A DNA stretch of 22,335 nt from a virus. The position numbers were made by a program, and so were the translations under genes. The notes beneath the pieces were generated by a model. That model had not been told where the DNA came from. It saw only the letters and a program-made list of their open reading frames with translations, and ran no database searches. Below, one piece after another: positions 14,095-21,254 of this stretch. The DNA is taken from the IMG/VR virus record IMGVR_UViG_3300005617_000378, positions 1-22,335 of that record, one strand, 5' to 3'. How positions within the stretch are numbered: the first letter of the stretch is position 1; the number at the start of each line of letters is the position of its first letter.

Positions 14095-14431
14095 GGTAGA
14101 TCTCCTTGACCTTCCCGCCGTGGTTCTTTTCGGTCACCTTGAGCCACGGATAGTGGGTGTTGATCTCGGCGCACAGACGCGGGAAGTCGTTCGCCTTGAA
14201 GATGTCGATGCCCTTGTTGAGCAGTTCGAGCTGTACCGTCGTCGGTATCGAGCAGTAGTGCCAGAACCCGGCCTTGATGCCTGGGTCCATGAGTCCGTTG
14301 TCCCGAAGCATCTTCGTGCGCTCGAGCAGCGGCTCGATGTCCTGCTTGTAATGGATATCGAGCCGACCCGTTTCAGGGTCGTAGTCCATGTCGTTCCGAA
14401 CGCCTGTGGTTGGATCGTAGGACAGGAACAT
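14081..14431 (-). CDS. Conserved-looking small phage protein, unknown function
   Basis: This 116-residue protein begins MFLSYDPTTGVRNDMDYDPETGRLDIHY and continues with a helical region QDIEPLLERTKMLRDNGLMD (about 30-49). A Trp/His/Cys-bearing turn (GFWHYCSIP) and a basic C-terminus (KVKEIYLGKG) complete it. The ATG directly abuts the TGA of the 53-residue gene before it, and its 3' end overlaps the start of the glycosyltransferase. The sequence looks well folded and not low-complexity. Proteins of this size are common in podophage head regions, but I cannot name a function. It could be a small capsid-associated or accessory assembly protein. It has no TM or signal peptide. Confidence 0.8.
   Translation of the reverse strand: MFLSYDPTTGVRNDMDYDPETGRLDIHYKQDIEPLLERTKMLRDNGLMDPGIKAGFWHYCSIPTTVQLELLNKGIDIFKANDFPRLCAEINTHYPWLKVTEKNHGGKVKEIYLGKG
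14102..14107 (-). promoter_or_regulatory. Shine-Dalgarno AAGGAG deciding the TTG start of the TPR-glycosyltransferase
   Basis: On the minus strand AAGGAG is followed by seven bases and then TTG at 14094. No in-frame ATG lies nearby, so this near-consensus site sets the start of the gene. It lies inside the 3' end of the previous gene. Confidence 0.7.
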
Positions 14432-14593
14432 TCAGCACTTCCCCGTCATCTTGTGCATCTTGCCGACACCCAGATTGCCGATCGCGCTGTGCATGCCCGG
14501 TAGCTTCGGAAGTGCAGCGGGATTGGGATGCGTGGGCTTGGATGGCGAGCTGAGCTTCATGCTCGGCGCCGCGGTGTGAGACTTCTTGCCCAT
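14432..14593 (-). CDS. 53-residue basic Pro/Lys-rich small protein
   Basis: The frame runs from ATG 14593, preceded by GGAG, to TGA at 14434-14432, which abuts the next ATG. The peptide is rich in Lys, Pro, Ser and Met (MGKKSHTAAPSMKLSSPSKP in the first 20 residues, then LPKLPGMH and KMHKMTGKC), with one Cys at the C-terminus. Its position between the capsid terminator-like hairpin and the next gene, with a good Shine-Dalgarno and no overlap conflict, supports a real gene. It could be a small capsid-binding or DNA-binding protein, but the family is not recognised. Confidence 0.6.
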   Translation of the reverse strand: MGKKSHTAAPSMKLSSPSKPTHPNPAALPKLPGMHSAIGNLGVGKMHKMTGKC

Positions 14594-14601
14594 GACTTCT
14601 C

Positions 14602-14631
14602 CAAAGAAATGGGGGCGAAAGCCGCCCCCAT
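14602..14631 (-). terminator. Terminator-like hairpin after the major capsid gene
   Basis: A perfect 9-bp GC-rich stem (14609-14617 paired with 14623-14631) with a 5-base loop lies seven bases after the capsid stop codon. On the minus strand it is followed by TTCTTT. This is the pattern of a weak intrinsic terminator. Because minus-strand genes continue downstream without an obvious new promoter, it is more likely a partial terminator that lowers expression of later genes relative to the capsid, or a 3' stabiliser of the capsid mRNA. Confidence 0.65.
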
Positions 14632-14638
14632 GGGGTGG

Positions 14639-15652
14639 TTAGCCGTTAACTGCAACGACCTTGGACGAGGCCTTCCAGTTGCGCGCCTCGAGGCCGCCTT
14701 CCCAGATCACCTGATATTTCTCGCCGTCACCGGTCTTTGCGAGCTGTCGCTTCTGGAAGCCGCGCAACTGGGCGATAGACCAGTAGTCGGGGTCCAGACA
14801 CAGCACGACCGAGGAGCGCATGTAGCGATGCAGGATCACCTGATGCACGCCGTAGTCGGACACGTACACGTTCGCAGCACCCACGATGCTTGCCTGTGCC
14901 GACTTGTTCACATCCACGAATCGCGTCGCGATGCCGGTGATGTTGTCGATCGCGACCTTGCCGATGGTGTTCGTCAGGATGACGCGCGGGTTACCGCCCG
15001 CCGTCCATGAGCCACACAGCGCCATGTCGAGCGCGGTCTTCGTGAGCGCACCGAGCGTCGAGCCGTCCGTCGGCGCCGTACCTGCAGCACCCGAGGTCAC
15101 CGCAGGAGTCGTCGTCGTGTTGGCCGTTGTGGTGGAGCGCACCGCGTTGGACGAGCCACCGGTCGAGGGGTCTGCCGTCACACCGCCGATCCAGCTTTCC
15201 ATGCCCGCGGTCGAGCGGCCGGTACCGGCGCCACCGACGGTCGAGATCTGGTTCTGCGTGAGCGCCTGCTCGATGTCGCGCTTCAACTCGCGCATCTTCA
15301 CGACCATGACACGCGCGGCTTCCTTCGCGCGGCCCGCACGGTTGGTCGCTTCGAGCGAGTCGGAGATCAGGAAAGTCTTCGAGGCGATCTGCGTGTATGT
15401 GCCGTACCGGGCAGGAGCCGCCGCCGCCGCGAACGAGGCATCGTCACCTTCGATCTGGATGTTGGCCGCGGGAGCTGCCAGCTGCTGGCCGAGCCACTCG
15501 TGGAACGTCGACGTGGCATCCGTCTTGTCGAGATTCGTGAGCGCCCAGGTGTCCTCCGGGAAAAGGTCCCAGATTTTGTCTTCCAGATCCTCACGGATAC
15601 CGCCGGCGGTACCGATGTTGTAGGTCTGGGTCGTATTCGTCAGAACAGTCAT
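14639..15652 (-). CDS. Major capsid protein, SU10-type HK97-fold
   Basis: This 337-residue capsid protein carries the family's N-terminal signature GIREDLEDKIWDLFPEDTWAL (about 18-38), followed by a Trp/Gly motif (STFHEWLGQQL, 48-58) and IEGDDASF (67-74). A long spine-like helical segment SDSLEATNRAGRAKEAARVM runs to RDIEQAL (97-131). The C-terminal half has VILTNTIGKVAIDN (224-237) and ends GLEARNWKASSKVVAVNG. Between about 163 and 199 is a Ser/Thr-rich stretch (see findings). It follows the scaffold by nine bases, with a GAGGAAAGG Shine-Dalgarno. No separate protease gene is visible. The family match is by recognised motif pattern (SU10 major head protein, DUF5309-like). Confidence 0.93.
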   Translation of the reverse strand: MTVLTNTTQTYNIGTAGGIREDLEDKIWDLFPEDTWALTNLDKTDATSTFHEWLGQQLAAPAANIQIEGDDASFAAAAAPARYGTYTQIASKTFLISDSLEATNRAGRAKEAARVMVVKMRELKRDIEQALTQNQISTVGGAGTGRSTAGMESWIGGVTADPSTGGSSNAVRSTTTANTTTTPAVTSGAAGTAPTDGSTLGALTKTALDMALCGSWTAGGNPRVILTNTIGKVAIDNITGIATRFVDVNKSAQASIVGAANVYVSDYGVHQVILHRYMRSSVVLCLDPDYWSIAQLRGFQKRQLAKTGDGEKYQVIWEGGLEARNWKASSKVVAVNG

Positions 15653-15661
15653 TGCCTTTCC

Positions 15662-16546
15662 TCAGCGAAAGGAAGCTTCCAGTCGCGCCTGAATGGCCTT
15701 CGCCTTGTCGGACGAGGTAGTGGCGGACTTCTGCGCCTTTCGCAAACTCAAATCGTTTTTGACCTGTGCAGGCATCGGGTTACTGGCGCCCGGTTTCACG
15801 ACAGCGACGGGCTTCGGCGCTTTCACTGCAGCCTTCTGCAAGCGATCGAACTGCATCGCCTTCCAGAGGGTCTTCGCGTGGCGCGGGTCCCAGATCGAGT
15901 CGATTTCCTGCTTCGTATAGCCTTCAGTGATCGCGTGTTCGGCGATGTCCTTGGCTACCTGCTCGGTGAAGTTCGGGATCGACTTGCGTACGACATCCCT
16001 CGCCTTCTCCTTGAGCTCGTTCGCAATCCGCTGCTGTTCGTGGCTGAACTGCTGACGCTTCTCGTTGATGCCCTGCTGGAGCGTCTGCATCTGCTTGTCG
16101 AGCAGATAGACCTCCTGCTTGTCTTCCATCGAGAGCGTGTTCCAGCGCGCGATGAGGTCCTTCTGACGGGCCTCGGTTGCGGCGAGCTGATTGAGTTCCG
16201 GCGCAATGGAGCCGGTAAAGGCCTGTTCGGCCTGCGCAGCTTTCATCGCATCCTGGAGTAGCTCGACGTTCCGACGCGCGTTTGCGACCTCCTGGGTCTT
16301 GGAGGTGTAATCGCCTTTCTGAATGATCGCCTCTTTCAAGGGAGCCGGGACCTTGTAGGTCTGGCCCTCGTATTCGACTTCCTCGAGGCCATCGCCGACT
16401 CCCACAGGTGACTCTTCCGTCCCTTCGGCGGCGGCTTCCTGTGGCTCGGTCGGTTCTGGTTCGGGGCCTTGGTCGAAACTCTTGGCGAGTTGATCCACTA
16501 GCGACTCCGCTTTAGGGGCGGCTTGGTCGACTGCTGCTTCAGGCAC
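15662..16546 (-). CDS. Scaffolding protein
   Basis: This 294-residue protein has the typical composition of a head scaffold. An acidic, Pro/Glu/Ala-rich N-terminus (1-55) leads into VEYEGQTYKVPAPLKEAII, then YTSKTQEVANAR (80-91), a characteristic segment of phage scaffold/capsid-assembly proteins. A long charged coiled-coil helix spans about 85-215. The C-terminal basic tail (Lys/Ala/Arg, about 240-294) likely binds the capsid protein. The start is GTG 16546, with GGAG eight bases upstream and an 8-base overlap with the previous gene. Position directly before the capsid gene is standard. It acts inside the procapsid and leaves or is degraded before maturation. Confidence 0.88.
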   Translation of the reverse strand: MPEAAVDQAAPKAESLVDQLAKSFDQGPEPEPTEPQEAAAEGTEESPVGVGDGLEEVEYEGQTYKVPAPLKEAIIQKGDYTSKTQEVANARRNVELLQDAMKAAQAEQAFTGSIAPELNQLAATEARQKDLIARWNTLSMEDKQEVYLLDKQMQTLQQGINEKRQQFSHEQQRIANELKEKARDVVRKSIPNFTEQVAKDIAEHAITEGYTKQEIDSIWDPRHAKTLWKAMQFDRLQKAAVKAPKPVAVVKPGASNPMPAQVKNDLSLRKAQKSATTSSDKAKAIQARLEASFR

Positions 16547-16832
16547 GGTTACGTCTCCATGGGAACTTAAATTCGAGGTCGCGCTTCTTGCGCTCTTCCT
16601 CGAGGTTGAACTTCACAAGCTGCCCATCGCGGACGGCCTGCTCGAAATTGGATTTGAGATCGCGCAGGAGCTTCAGCATCACGCGCATCTTCTCTGCGCC
16701 TTCGGTATCCGCCATGGGTGCGGATTCGATGCGCTCGAGGATCGCGTTACGCACGGAGGCGAAGGCTTCCTGCAATAGCGGGTCCTTCAGGAGCTGCTCG
16801 GCGTGCGCAGCGCGTTCGAGAACGTCGGTCAT
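16539..16832 (-). CDS. Small helical protein between portal and scaffold
   Basis: This 97-residue protein starts at ATG 16832 (MTDVLERAAHAEQLL), chosen because it overlaps the upstream stop as ATGA. It is strongly helical and charged: DPLLQEAFASVRNAILERI (about 19-37), then MRVMLKLLRDLKSNFEQAVRDGQ, and a basic C-terminus (EEERKKRDLEFKFPWRRNRA). Small helical proteins of this size near the portal and scaffold are frequent in podophages and are generally uncharacterised. It may assist packaging or assembly. No TM, signal peptide or enzymatic motif is present. Confidence 0.8.
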   Translation of the reverse strand: MTDVLERAAHAEQLLKDPLLQEAFASVRNAILERIESAPMADTEGAEKMRVMLKLLRDLKSNFEQAVRDGQLVKFNLEEERKKRDLEFKFPWRRNRA

Positions 16833-17146
16833 GCCGGCACCATTCGCACCGACCATTTGCCGCAGAAATACGTCAGTGCGCGCTGCATGAAGACTAAGCG
16901 GTCAAAGTCGACGGTGTAGTCGGGTTCCCAGCTCCACGACGGCAGGCGCAGGAAGAAGTAACGACCCAATTGAGGATCTGCGAGGTTCCAACGATTGTCA
17001 TTCCAGCGCAGTACAGGACCCCATGAGGTGGGCATGTGCAGCAGGCAGTCGCCTTCTATGTAGGGCACATCGCGCTGATAGAACCACTGCTGAACCAGCT
17101 CAATCAGCAACGGAAGGCCAGTCAGCGAAACGATGAACGCCCTCAT
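16829..17146 (-). CDS. Trp-rich 105-residue protein after the portal, unknown function
   Basis: This 105-residue protein overlaps the portal stop as ATGA and the next start as ATGA. It is notably rich in aromatic residues: seven Trp, including QQWFYQR, SWGPVLRWNDNRW and PSWSWEPDY, plus CGKW near the C-terminus. The N-terminus MRAFIVSLTGLPLLIELVQ is apolar but lacks a clear lipobox or cleavage site. It is not a TM protein by appearance after residue 20. Such Trp-dense small proteins could form a binding surface on a head component. I do not recognise the family. Confidence 0.75.
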   Translation of the reverse strand: MRAFIVSLTGLPLLIELVQQWFYQRDVPYIEGDCLLHMPTSWGPVLRWNDNRWNLADPQLGRYFFLRLPSWSWEPDYTVDFDRLVFMQRALTYFCGKWSVRMVPA

Positions 17147-19530
17147 GCCGGCACCACCTGCTCGATCTTGCCGTCCTTACCCCGAATCGCTTTCTTGGGC
17201 CCGGAAAGCTTCTGCAGATGACCTACCATCTCAGTCATCATTCCCTTCATCTGCTCGGCGTGATCGGCATGCGCCTTCATCACGTGCTGAATGAGATCGC
17301 CGTGTTGCTTCGCTGTATCCGAGCCCGTTTTCGCTTCAGTCGTCTTCGGGTCGAGAGCGGCGCCGATCGCCGCCAATCCCGCTGCATGGTCGCCCTTCAA
17401 CTGCTCAAGGAAGCGCTGATGAGCCGTCTCTGCCTGATGCACGAGGAGTTCCACTTGGGCGCGCTGGTCGGCGATGTATTTCTGCAGTGTCGTCGTGCGC
17501 TGGGATTCGAGTTCCTGCTGCTGCAGCTCCGCCTGCTTCTGCTGCGCGTCGAGTTGATGCTTCTGCGTGTCAGCCTGCGCTTTGATCTGCGCCTGCACGA
17601 TGAGCGGATCTGGCGGCGGCGGTGGCTTCGGCGGCATCTTCTGCGGGTCGGTCCAGAAGCGGCCACCCGAGGTGAAGTCGGACGCCTTGGCGATCTCCAT
17701 CTGCGTCTCGTAGTAGTTCTCGGGTGTCACGATGGGGATGCCGAGCTGTAGGGCTTCCAACTGCTTGGATGCGATGAGCATCAGCCGCTGCACCATGGCG
17801 TCCTTATTGCCGGCGGCGTAGCCGACCGTCACATCGAAGTCGCTGCGCTTCCTCCACGTGGCAGGGTCGACCTCCACCCACTGGCCACGGATCTGCACCA
17901 TCTCGCGCTTGTGGCCAGACTTCAGGATCACCTCGTGCAGGATCGAGAACAGATCCTTCATCCCATCGCCGATGATTCGGGCAATGAGCTTCACGCGCTG
18001 GGCGGCCATGGTCGTGAGCTGGTTGATTGCGACCCCTGACTGGTTTGGCGCCAGGGAGTTGTTGTCGAGCCCCGAGAAGTTGCGGTTCACACCGCTGCGG
18101 TTCTCGTTCACCGAGCCCATGTATTCGAGAGCTTCGATCGCCTGCGGGAAGATGAACGGCGTCGTGATCGGGAAGATGTGGCCCTGCGCATCGGGCGCAT
18201 CGGTGTCAACACGCACGGGCTGGCCCGGACGCGAGATCAGCACGTCGTCGAGGTTCACCTTGTTGGTGACGCCAACGCGTGCGTTGTTCGCGAGATACAG
18301 GTTATCCAGGCCGCCACGCATGATCGCGCGCTTGATGTCCTGGATATCCATCGTGATGTCGGCGATCGAGAGGCCGATGTGTCGGTGGGGGAGCGTGATC
18401 GGCACAAGTGAGGCGACATGGATGCGGCCCACTTCCTCCCTGTCGAGAATCTCCCGACCCACGCGGATGACGCGCTGGAGTTCAGCGATCCCATCCTGAT
18501 CGAAGTCGTGCTGAATCCAGATGGTGCGCACCTTGACCCGGCGCATGGCAGGGTCCTGCGGCTCATCGTCGCCCACGTTCTCCATGAAGCGGTTGCGGGC
18601 GTACGCCTCCATCGTCAGGTCGTCGTCGTCCCCCGACTCAATGTCGTCCGGCACATCGAAGCCCATCGCGCGCAAGTCGCTGATGGACTTGTAGTCGTAG
18701 TATTCGAAGTACGGGCACTCGGTCAGCTTGAAGTTTGGCGTGCGGTGGCTGACCTTGCAGCGCTCGGGCGGCAGCACATCGATGCAGTAGCGTCCTTCCT
18801 TCTCGGTACGGCGAATCGTGATGTCGTAGAGCATCGCGGGTGCCATGACAGGCACCATCGGCGGGGGCGGAAGCTGCTGGCCGCTTGCCTGAGCCTGCGC
18901 AATCTGCTGCTGCATCCCGGGCGGGATGGGCGCGGGTTGCATCTGCGGCTGGCCATCGGGGCCCATGACAGGCTCCATGCCACCATCCGGATCTGGGTAC
19001 TCCTTGACCGCGATGATCTCGACGTCCGGATTGGGTTTGCCGTTCGGGCCCGTGGTCAGGATCTGGATGCCGGCTTTGGTCTGGCGCTCGTAACGCTCGA
19101 TCTCGACGTTGCGCTTGTAGTCCCGGTATACGTAGACGTACGCATTCCGGGTCAGCATGGCGTCCACGAACCAGTCGATGCAGGTCTGGAACCATGGCGT
19201 CTTCTTCAGCGCCACGAAGTTGAGGTATTGGGCCTCTTGCTTCGCTCCCTTCTCATCCTCGGGCCCGACGGGCGCGAGCGAGATGACATCGTCTCCGTTG
19301 GCAAAGATGTCCACCAGCGAGGGCAGAATCCACTGGATCGTCTCGAATACTGTGCGGTCCACGACCTGCGACCGACCTTCCGGGGCGGGGTCGGTGTTCG
19401 TGCCCATGTAGTAGTCGATCGCCTTGGCCCGGTCGTTCGCGAGCTGGCTGTTATCGTCCGAGGAATAGCTGAACTCCTCGGCCTGATCGATGGCACGGAT
19501 CAGCGCTTCGTTGTCGGCGTCGTCGGCCAA
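17143..19530 (-). CDS. Portal protein, P22-type podovirus family
   Basis: This portal forms the dodecameric DNA gate at a capsid vertex. I chose TTG 19530 because AGAAGG lies nine bases upstream and it avoids overlap with the 55-residue gene. A TTG at 19584 gives an 813-residue alternative. The 795-residue protein has an N-terminal region SYSSDDNSQLANDRAKAIDYYMG (21-43), then the wing/stem portion WILPSLVDIFANGDDVI and FVDAMLTRNAYVYVYRDYKR (121-140). A low-complexity Pro/Gln/Met insert spans about 184-232. Middle segments include GLDNNSLAPNQSGVAINQL, typical of this family. The C-terminal 634-710 is a Gln-rich coiled-coil or barrel-like helix. The 795-residue length fits P22-like portals. Confidence 0.9.
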   Translation of the reverse strand: MADDADNEALIRAIDQAEEFSYSSDDNSQLANDRAKAIDYYMGTNTDPAPEGRSQVVDRTVFETIQWILPSLVDIFANGDDVISLAPVGPEDEKGAKQEAQYLNFVALKKTPWFQTCIDWFVDAMLTRNAYVYVYRDYKRNVEIERYERQTKAGIQILTTGPNGKPNPDVEIIAVKEYPDPDGGMEPVMGPDGQPQMQPAPIPPGMQQQIAQAQASGQQLPPPPMVPVMAPAMLYDITIRRTEKEGRYCIDVLPPERCKVSHRTPNFKLTECPYFEYYDYKSISDLRAMGFDVPDDIESGDDDDLTMEAYARNRFMENVGDDEPQDPAMRRVKVRTIWIQHDFDQDGIAELQRVIRVGREILDREEVGRIHVASLVPITLPHRHIGLSIADITMDIQDIKRAIMRGGLDNLYLANNARVGVTNKVNLDDVLISRPGQPVRVDTDAPDAQGHIFPITTPFIFPQAIEALEYMGSVNENRSGVNRNFSGLDNNSLAPNQSGVAINQLTTMAAQRVKLIARIIGDGMKDLFSILHEVILKSGHKREMVQIRGQWVEVDPATWRKRSDFDVTVGYAAGNKDAMVQRLMLIASKQLEALQLGIPIVTPENYYETQMEIAKASDFTSGGRFWTDPQKMPPKPPPPPDPLIVQAQIKAQADTQKHQLDAQQKQAELQQQELESQRTTTLQKYIADQRAQVELLVHQAETAHQRFLEQLKGDHAAGLAAIGAALDPKTTEAKTGSDTAKQHGDLIQHVMKAHADHAEQMKGMMTEMVGHLQKLSGPKKAIRGKDGKIEQVVPA

Positions 19531-19531
19531 C

Positions 19532-19699
19532 TCAGAAGCCCTTCTGCTTGCCCTTGCTGGTAACGCGCTCCTGCTCGGCGGCAACCAGCGTATCGAGCGG
19601 TGCAGCCTTCAGCGCTTTCAGTTCACCTTCGAGCAGTTCACAGCGCGTCTCGACCGCCTTAACGCGATTGAGGATGACCTCGTACTCGGCTCGGTTCAT
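19532..19699 (-). CDS. 55-residue coiled-coil-like protein before the portal
   Basis: The frame runs from ATG 19699 to TGA at 19534-19532, one base before the portal TTG. The peptide has a helical charged heptad-rich N-terminal two-thirds (MNRAEYEVILNRVKAVETR and then CELLEGELKALK) and a basic tail (TSKGKQKGF). AGGGG lies six bases upstream of the ATG but is part of a hairpin (19705-19738). Tight coupling to the portal and good codon structure suggest a real gene. The family is not recognised. A small assembly or regulatory peptide is possible. Confidence 0.6.
   Translation of the reverse strand: MNRAEYEVILNRVKAVETRCELLEGELKALKAAPLDTLVAAEQERVTSKGKQKGF
19540..19545 (-). promoter_or_regulatory. 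Shine-Dalgarno AGAAGG supporting the portal TTG start
   Basis: On the minus strand AGAAGG lies nine bases before TTG 19530 and within the last codons of the preceding small gene. The next upstream TTG at 19584 has no comparable site, so this favours the shorter portal start. Confidence 0.55.
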
Positions 19700-19704
19700 G
19701 AAAT

Positions 19705-19738
19705 GCCCCTGAGATGACTGGAGAGCTCCAGCAGGGGC
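19705..19738 (-). promoter_or_regulatory. Nested hairpin that covers the ribosome-binding site of the 55-residue gene
   Basis: GCCCCTG (19705-19711) pairs perfectly with CAGGGGC (19732-19738), and inside it CTGGA (19718-19722) pairs with TCCAG (19727-19731). On the minus strand the 3' arm contains AGGGG, the best Shine-Dalgarno for the 55-residue gene. There is no T-run, so it is not an intrinsic terminator. The rest of the 104-base gap (19700-19803) holds two further weak hairpins (CGGGC/GCCCG and a TGCC/GGCA core) and no gene. Confidence 0.5.
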
Positions 19739-19803
19739 CCGACTGACTGCCGTGGCAGGTCGGATCGCGCGTTCGGGCGTGAGCCCGGGAACGGAAGAGG
19801 ATG

Positions 19804-19974
19804 TTAACGCATCCGTGAACTATCGCAAGTCTGGGAGAGCAGACATTCCATGTCTTCTTTGAGAAACCTAATTTGCTGAGCGACCTGCTCGGCAATGCGC
19901 GCTTCCTGCTCTGGCGTATGTGCCGACTCTATGCCGACATCGATGTCGATTTGATCCATGCGATCTTCGGTCAT
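19804..19974 (-). CDS. 56-residue acidic protein after the large terminase
   Basis: The ATG at 19974 overlaps the terminase stop as ATGA, and the frame runs 56 codons to a TAA. The peptide is acidic and helical (MTEDRMDQIDIDVGIES, then TPEQEARIAEQVAQQIRF and LKEDMECLLSQTCDSSRMR). A start coupled to the terminase and an uninterrupted frame argue for a real gene. It is followed by a 104-base non-coding gap. No family is recognised. It could be a small packaging accessory protein. Confidence 0.6.
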   Translation of the reverse strand: MTEDRMDQIDIDVGIESAHTPEQEARIAEQVAQQIRFLKEDMECLLSQTCDSSRMR

Positions 19975-21254
19975 ACAACACCCCGCGTGTCGAGTTTGAG
20001 AGGCTTCATCCGGGGCGGCTTTTCTTCCTTCGCACTCACGCCAGCATACCGGAACGCGTCAGCGCCATGGCTCGCCCAGTTGTGCACCGGGGTCGCCTTC
20101 ATCTCGCCCAGCCGGTCGTTGAAGTCCCAGCGGTAGGCGTTGAGCGCTTCAAGCCCGGGCAGGCATCGCTTCTCATCGAACCAGCACACCTGTAGCAGCA
20201 TTCGCGCGGCGTTGATCCCCGGCTCGAGCCCGATCTCGGGAACGATCTCCACGCGGAACCCGTTGGAGCGCACGATCTGCTCGACGCTCATGTCAGACTC
20301 GATGCGCTTCTGCCTGGCATCGTGCGGTAGCCACATGGTGTCGTAGTTGTAGCCCTTGCCCTTCAGGACCGAGAGGTAGTGCAGGATCGTCGGGCCTGAA
20401 TCCTCGTGGTAGTCGATGAAGCGCTTCTCGCCCGCGATCCATTGATAGAACCAGATCGCGGTCGAATCGCCCCTGCCGAGATCCCAGAACGTCTGCACTA
20501 GCTTGGTCGGGTCATAGGGCACGGAGCGAATGCGCCCGTCCTCGCGCGCCTTGCGTAGCTCCTTGGCATAGATGGCGCCAATTACCGCAGCTTCGAACGA
20601 GCACTCGTATTCCTGCTCGTACTGGTTCTCGCTCATCGTCTTGCGAGCGTCGGCCAGTTCATCCGGCGGCAGGAGCCCGGTTTCGCTCGCCTTCAGGCTG
20701 ACGTGATACCAGTCTGGGTCCTTGGTGGCTTCATCGTAGATCTTGAAGAACGCGTTGCGGCCGCGGGGCGTGCCAATGAATACCGCCCAGCCCTTTCGAT
20801 CTGAGAGACAGGGCCGAATCACCTCGCCCCAGAGCGCGGGCCGCATGTCCGCGTACTCATCGAGCACGACGCCATCCAGGTACATGCCACGCAGTGCATT
20901 CGGATTGTCGGCGCCGAACAGGCGCACCTTGGCGCCATTGATCAACTCGACGCTGAGCTCTGACTCCCTGAAGTCTCTCTCAGGGTCTCGCACCACGCTC
21001 ATGGCGTACTGCTTGAGATAGCCCCACGCGACTGTCTTCGCCTGCTCACGGTAGGGCGCGATATAGGCGTAGCGCGCATTGGTTTTCGAGGTGGCCAGCG
21101 CCCGGGTAAGCAGCTCCATGATGCAGGCGACAGTCTTCCCCGCACGACGGTGGGCCACGATGACAGCCCAGCGCTGCTCCCGGGTGTGGAATGGCCAGAA
21201 CTGGCCGCGCGGGACGTAGCCTACTGATCGAGTTTGTTCTGCGGCAGCGGCCAT
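19971..21254 (-). CDS. terL: Terminase large subunit (ATPase/nuclease)
   Basis: This packaging motor is 427 residues. The ATPase Walker A is AHRRAGKTVA with HRRAGKT at 35-41. Walker B is GVVLDEYAD at 128-136, with catalytic Glu133. The coupling motif is IGTPRGR at 160-166. The C-terminal RNase H-like nuclease has its three acidic positions in QTFWDLGRGDSTA (D258), WLPHDA (D312) and NWASHGADAFRYA (D399). All key residues are visible, so the enzyme should be active. The ATG lies inside the small terminase gene with a 34-base overlap and AGG close upstream. It acts with the small terminase on portal-bound concatemeric DNA. Head-length is typical for compact podophage-type terminases. Confidence 0.95.
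   Translation of the reverse strand: MAAAAEQTRSVGYVPRGQFWPFHTREQRWAVIVAHRRAGKTVACIMELLTRALATSKTNARYAYIAPYREQAKTVAWGYLKQYAMSVVRDPERDFRESELSVELINGAKVRLFGADNPNALRGMYLDGVVLDEYADMRPALWGEVIRPCLSDRKGWAVFIGTPRGRNAFFKIYDEATKDPDWYHVSLKASETGLLPPDELADARKTMSENQYEQEYECSFEAAVIGAIYAKELRKAREDGRIRSVPYDPTKLVQTFWDLGRGDSTAIWFYQWIAGEKRFIDYHEDSGPTILHYLSVLKGKGYNYDTMWLPHDARQKRIESDMSVEQIVRSNGFRVEIVPEIGLEPGINAARMLLQVCWFDEKRCLPGLEALNAYRWDFNDRLGEMKATPVHNWASHGADAFRYAGVSAKEEKPPRMKPLKLDTRGVV

Noticed and set aside
12988-14109. Long plus-strand reading frame (373 codons) opposite the TPR-glycosyltransferase gene
   Set aside because: It is the antisense shadow of a GC-rich gene whose minus-strand product has recognisable TPR and GT motifs. 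The plus-strand translation is Arg/Leu-rich with no recognisable domain and no sensible start context.
18418-19563. Long plus-strand reading frame (381 codons) opposite the portal
   Set aside because: It is a shadow of the portal gene, with composition biased to His/Arg/Leu/Val and no domain, and is fully covered by a convincing portal.
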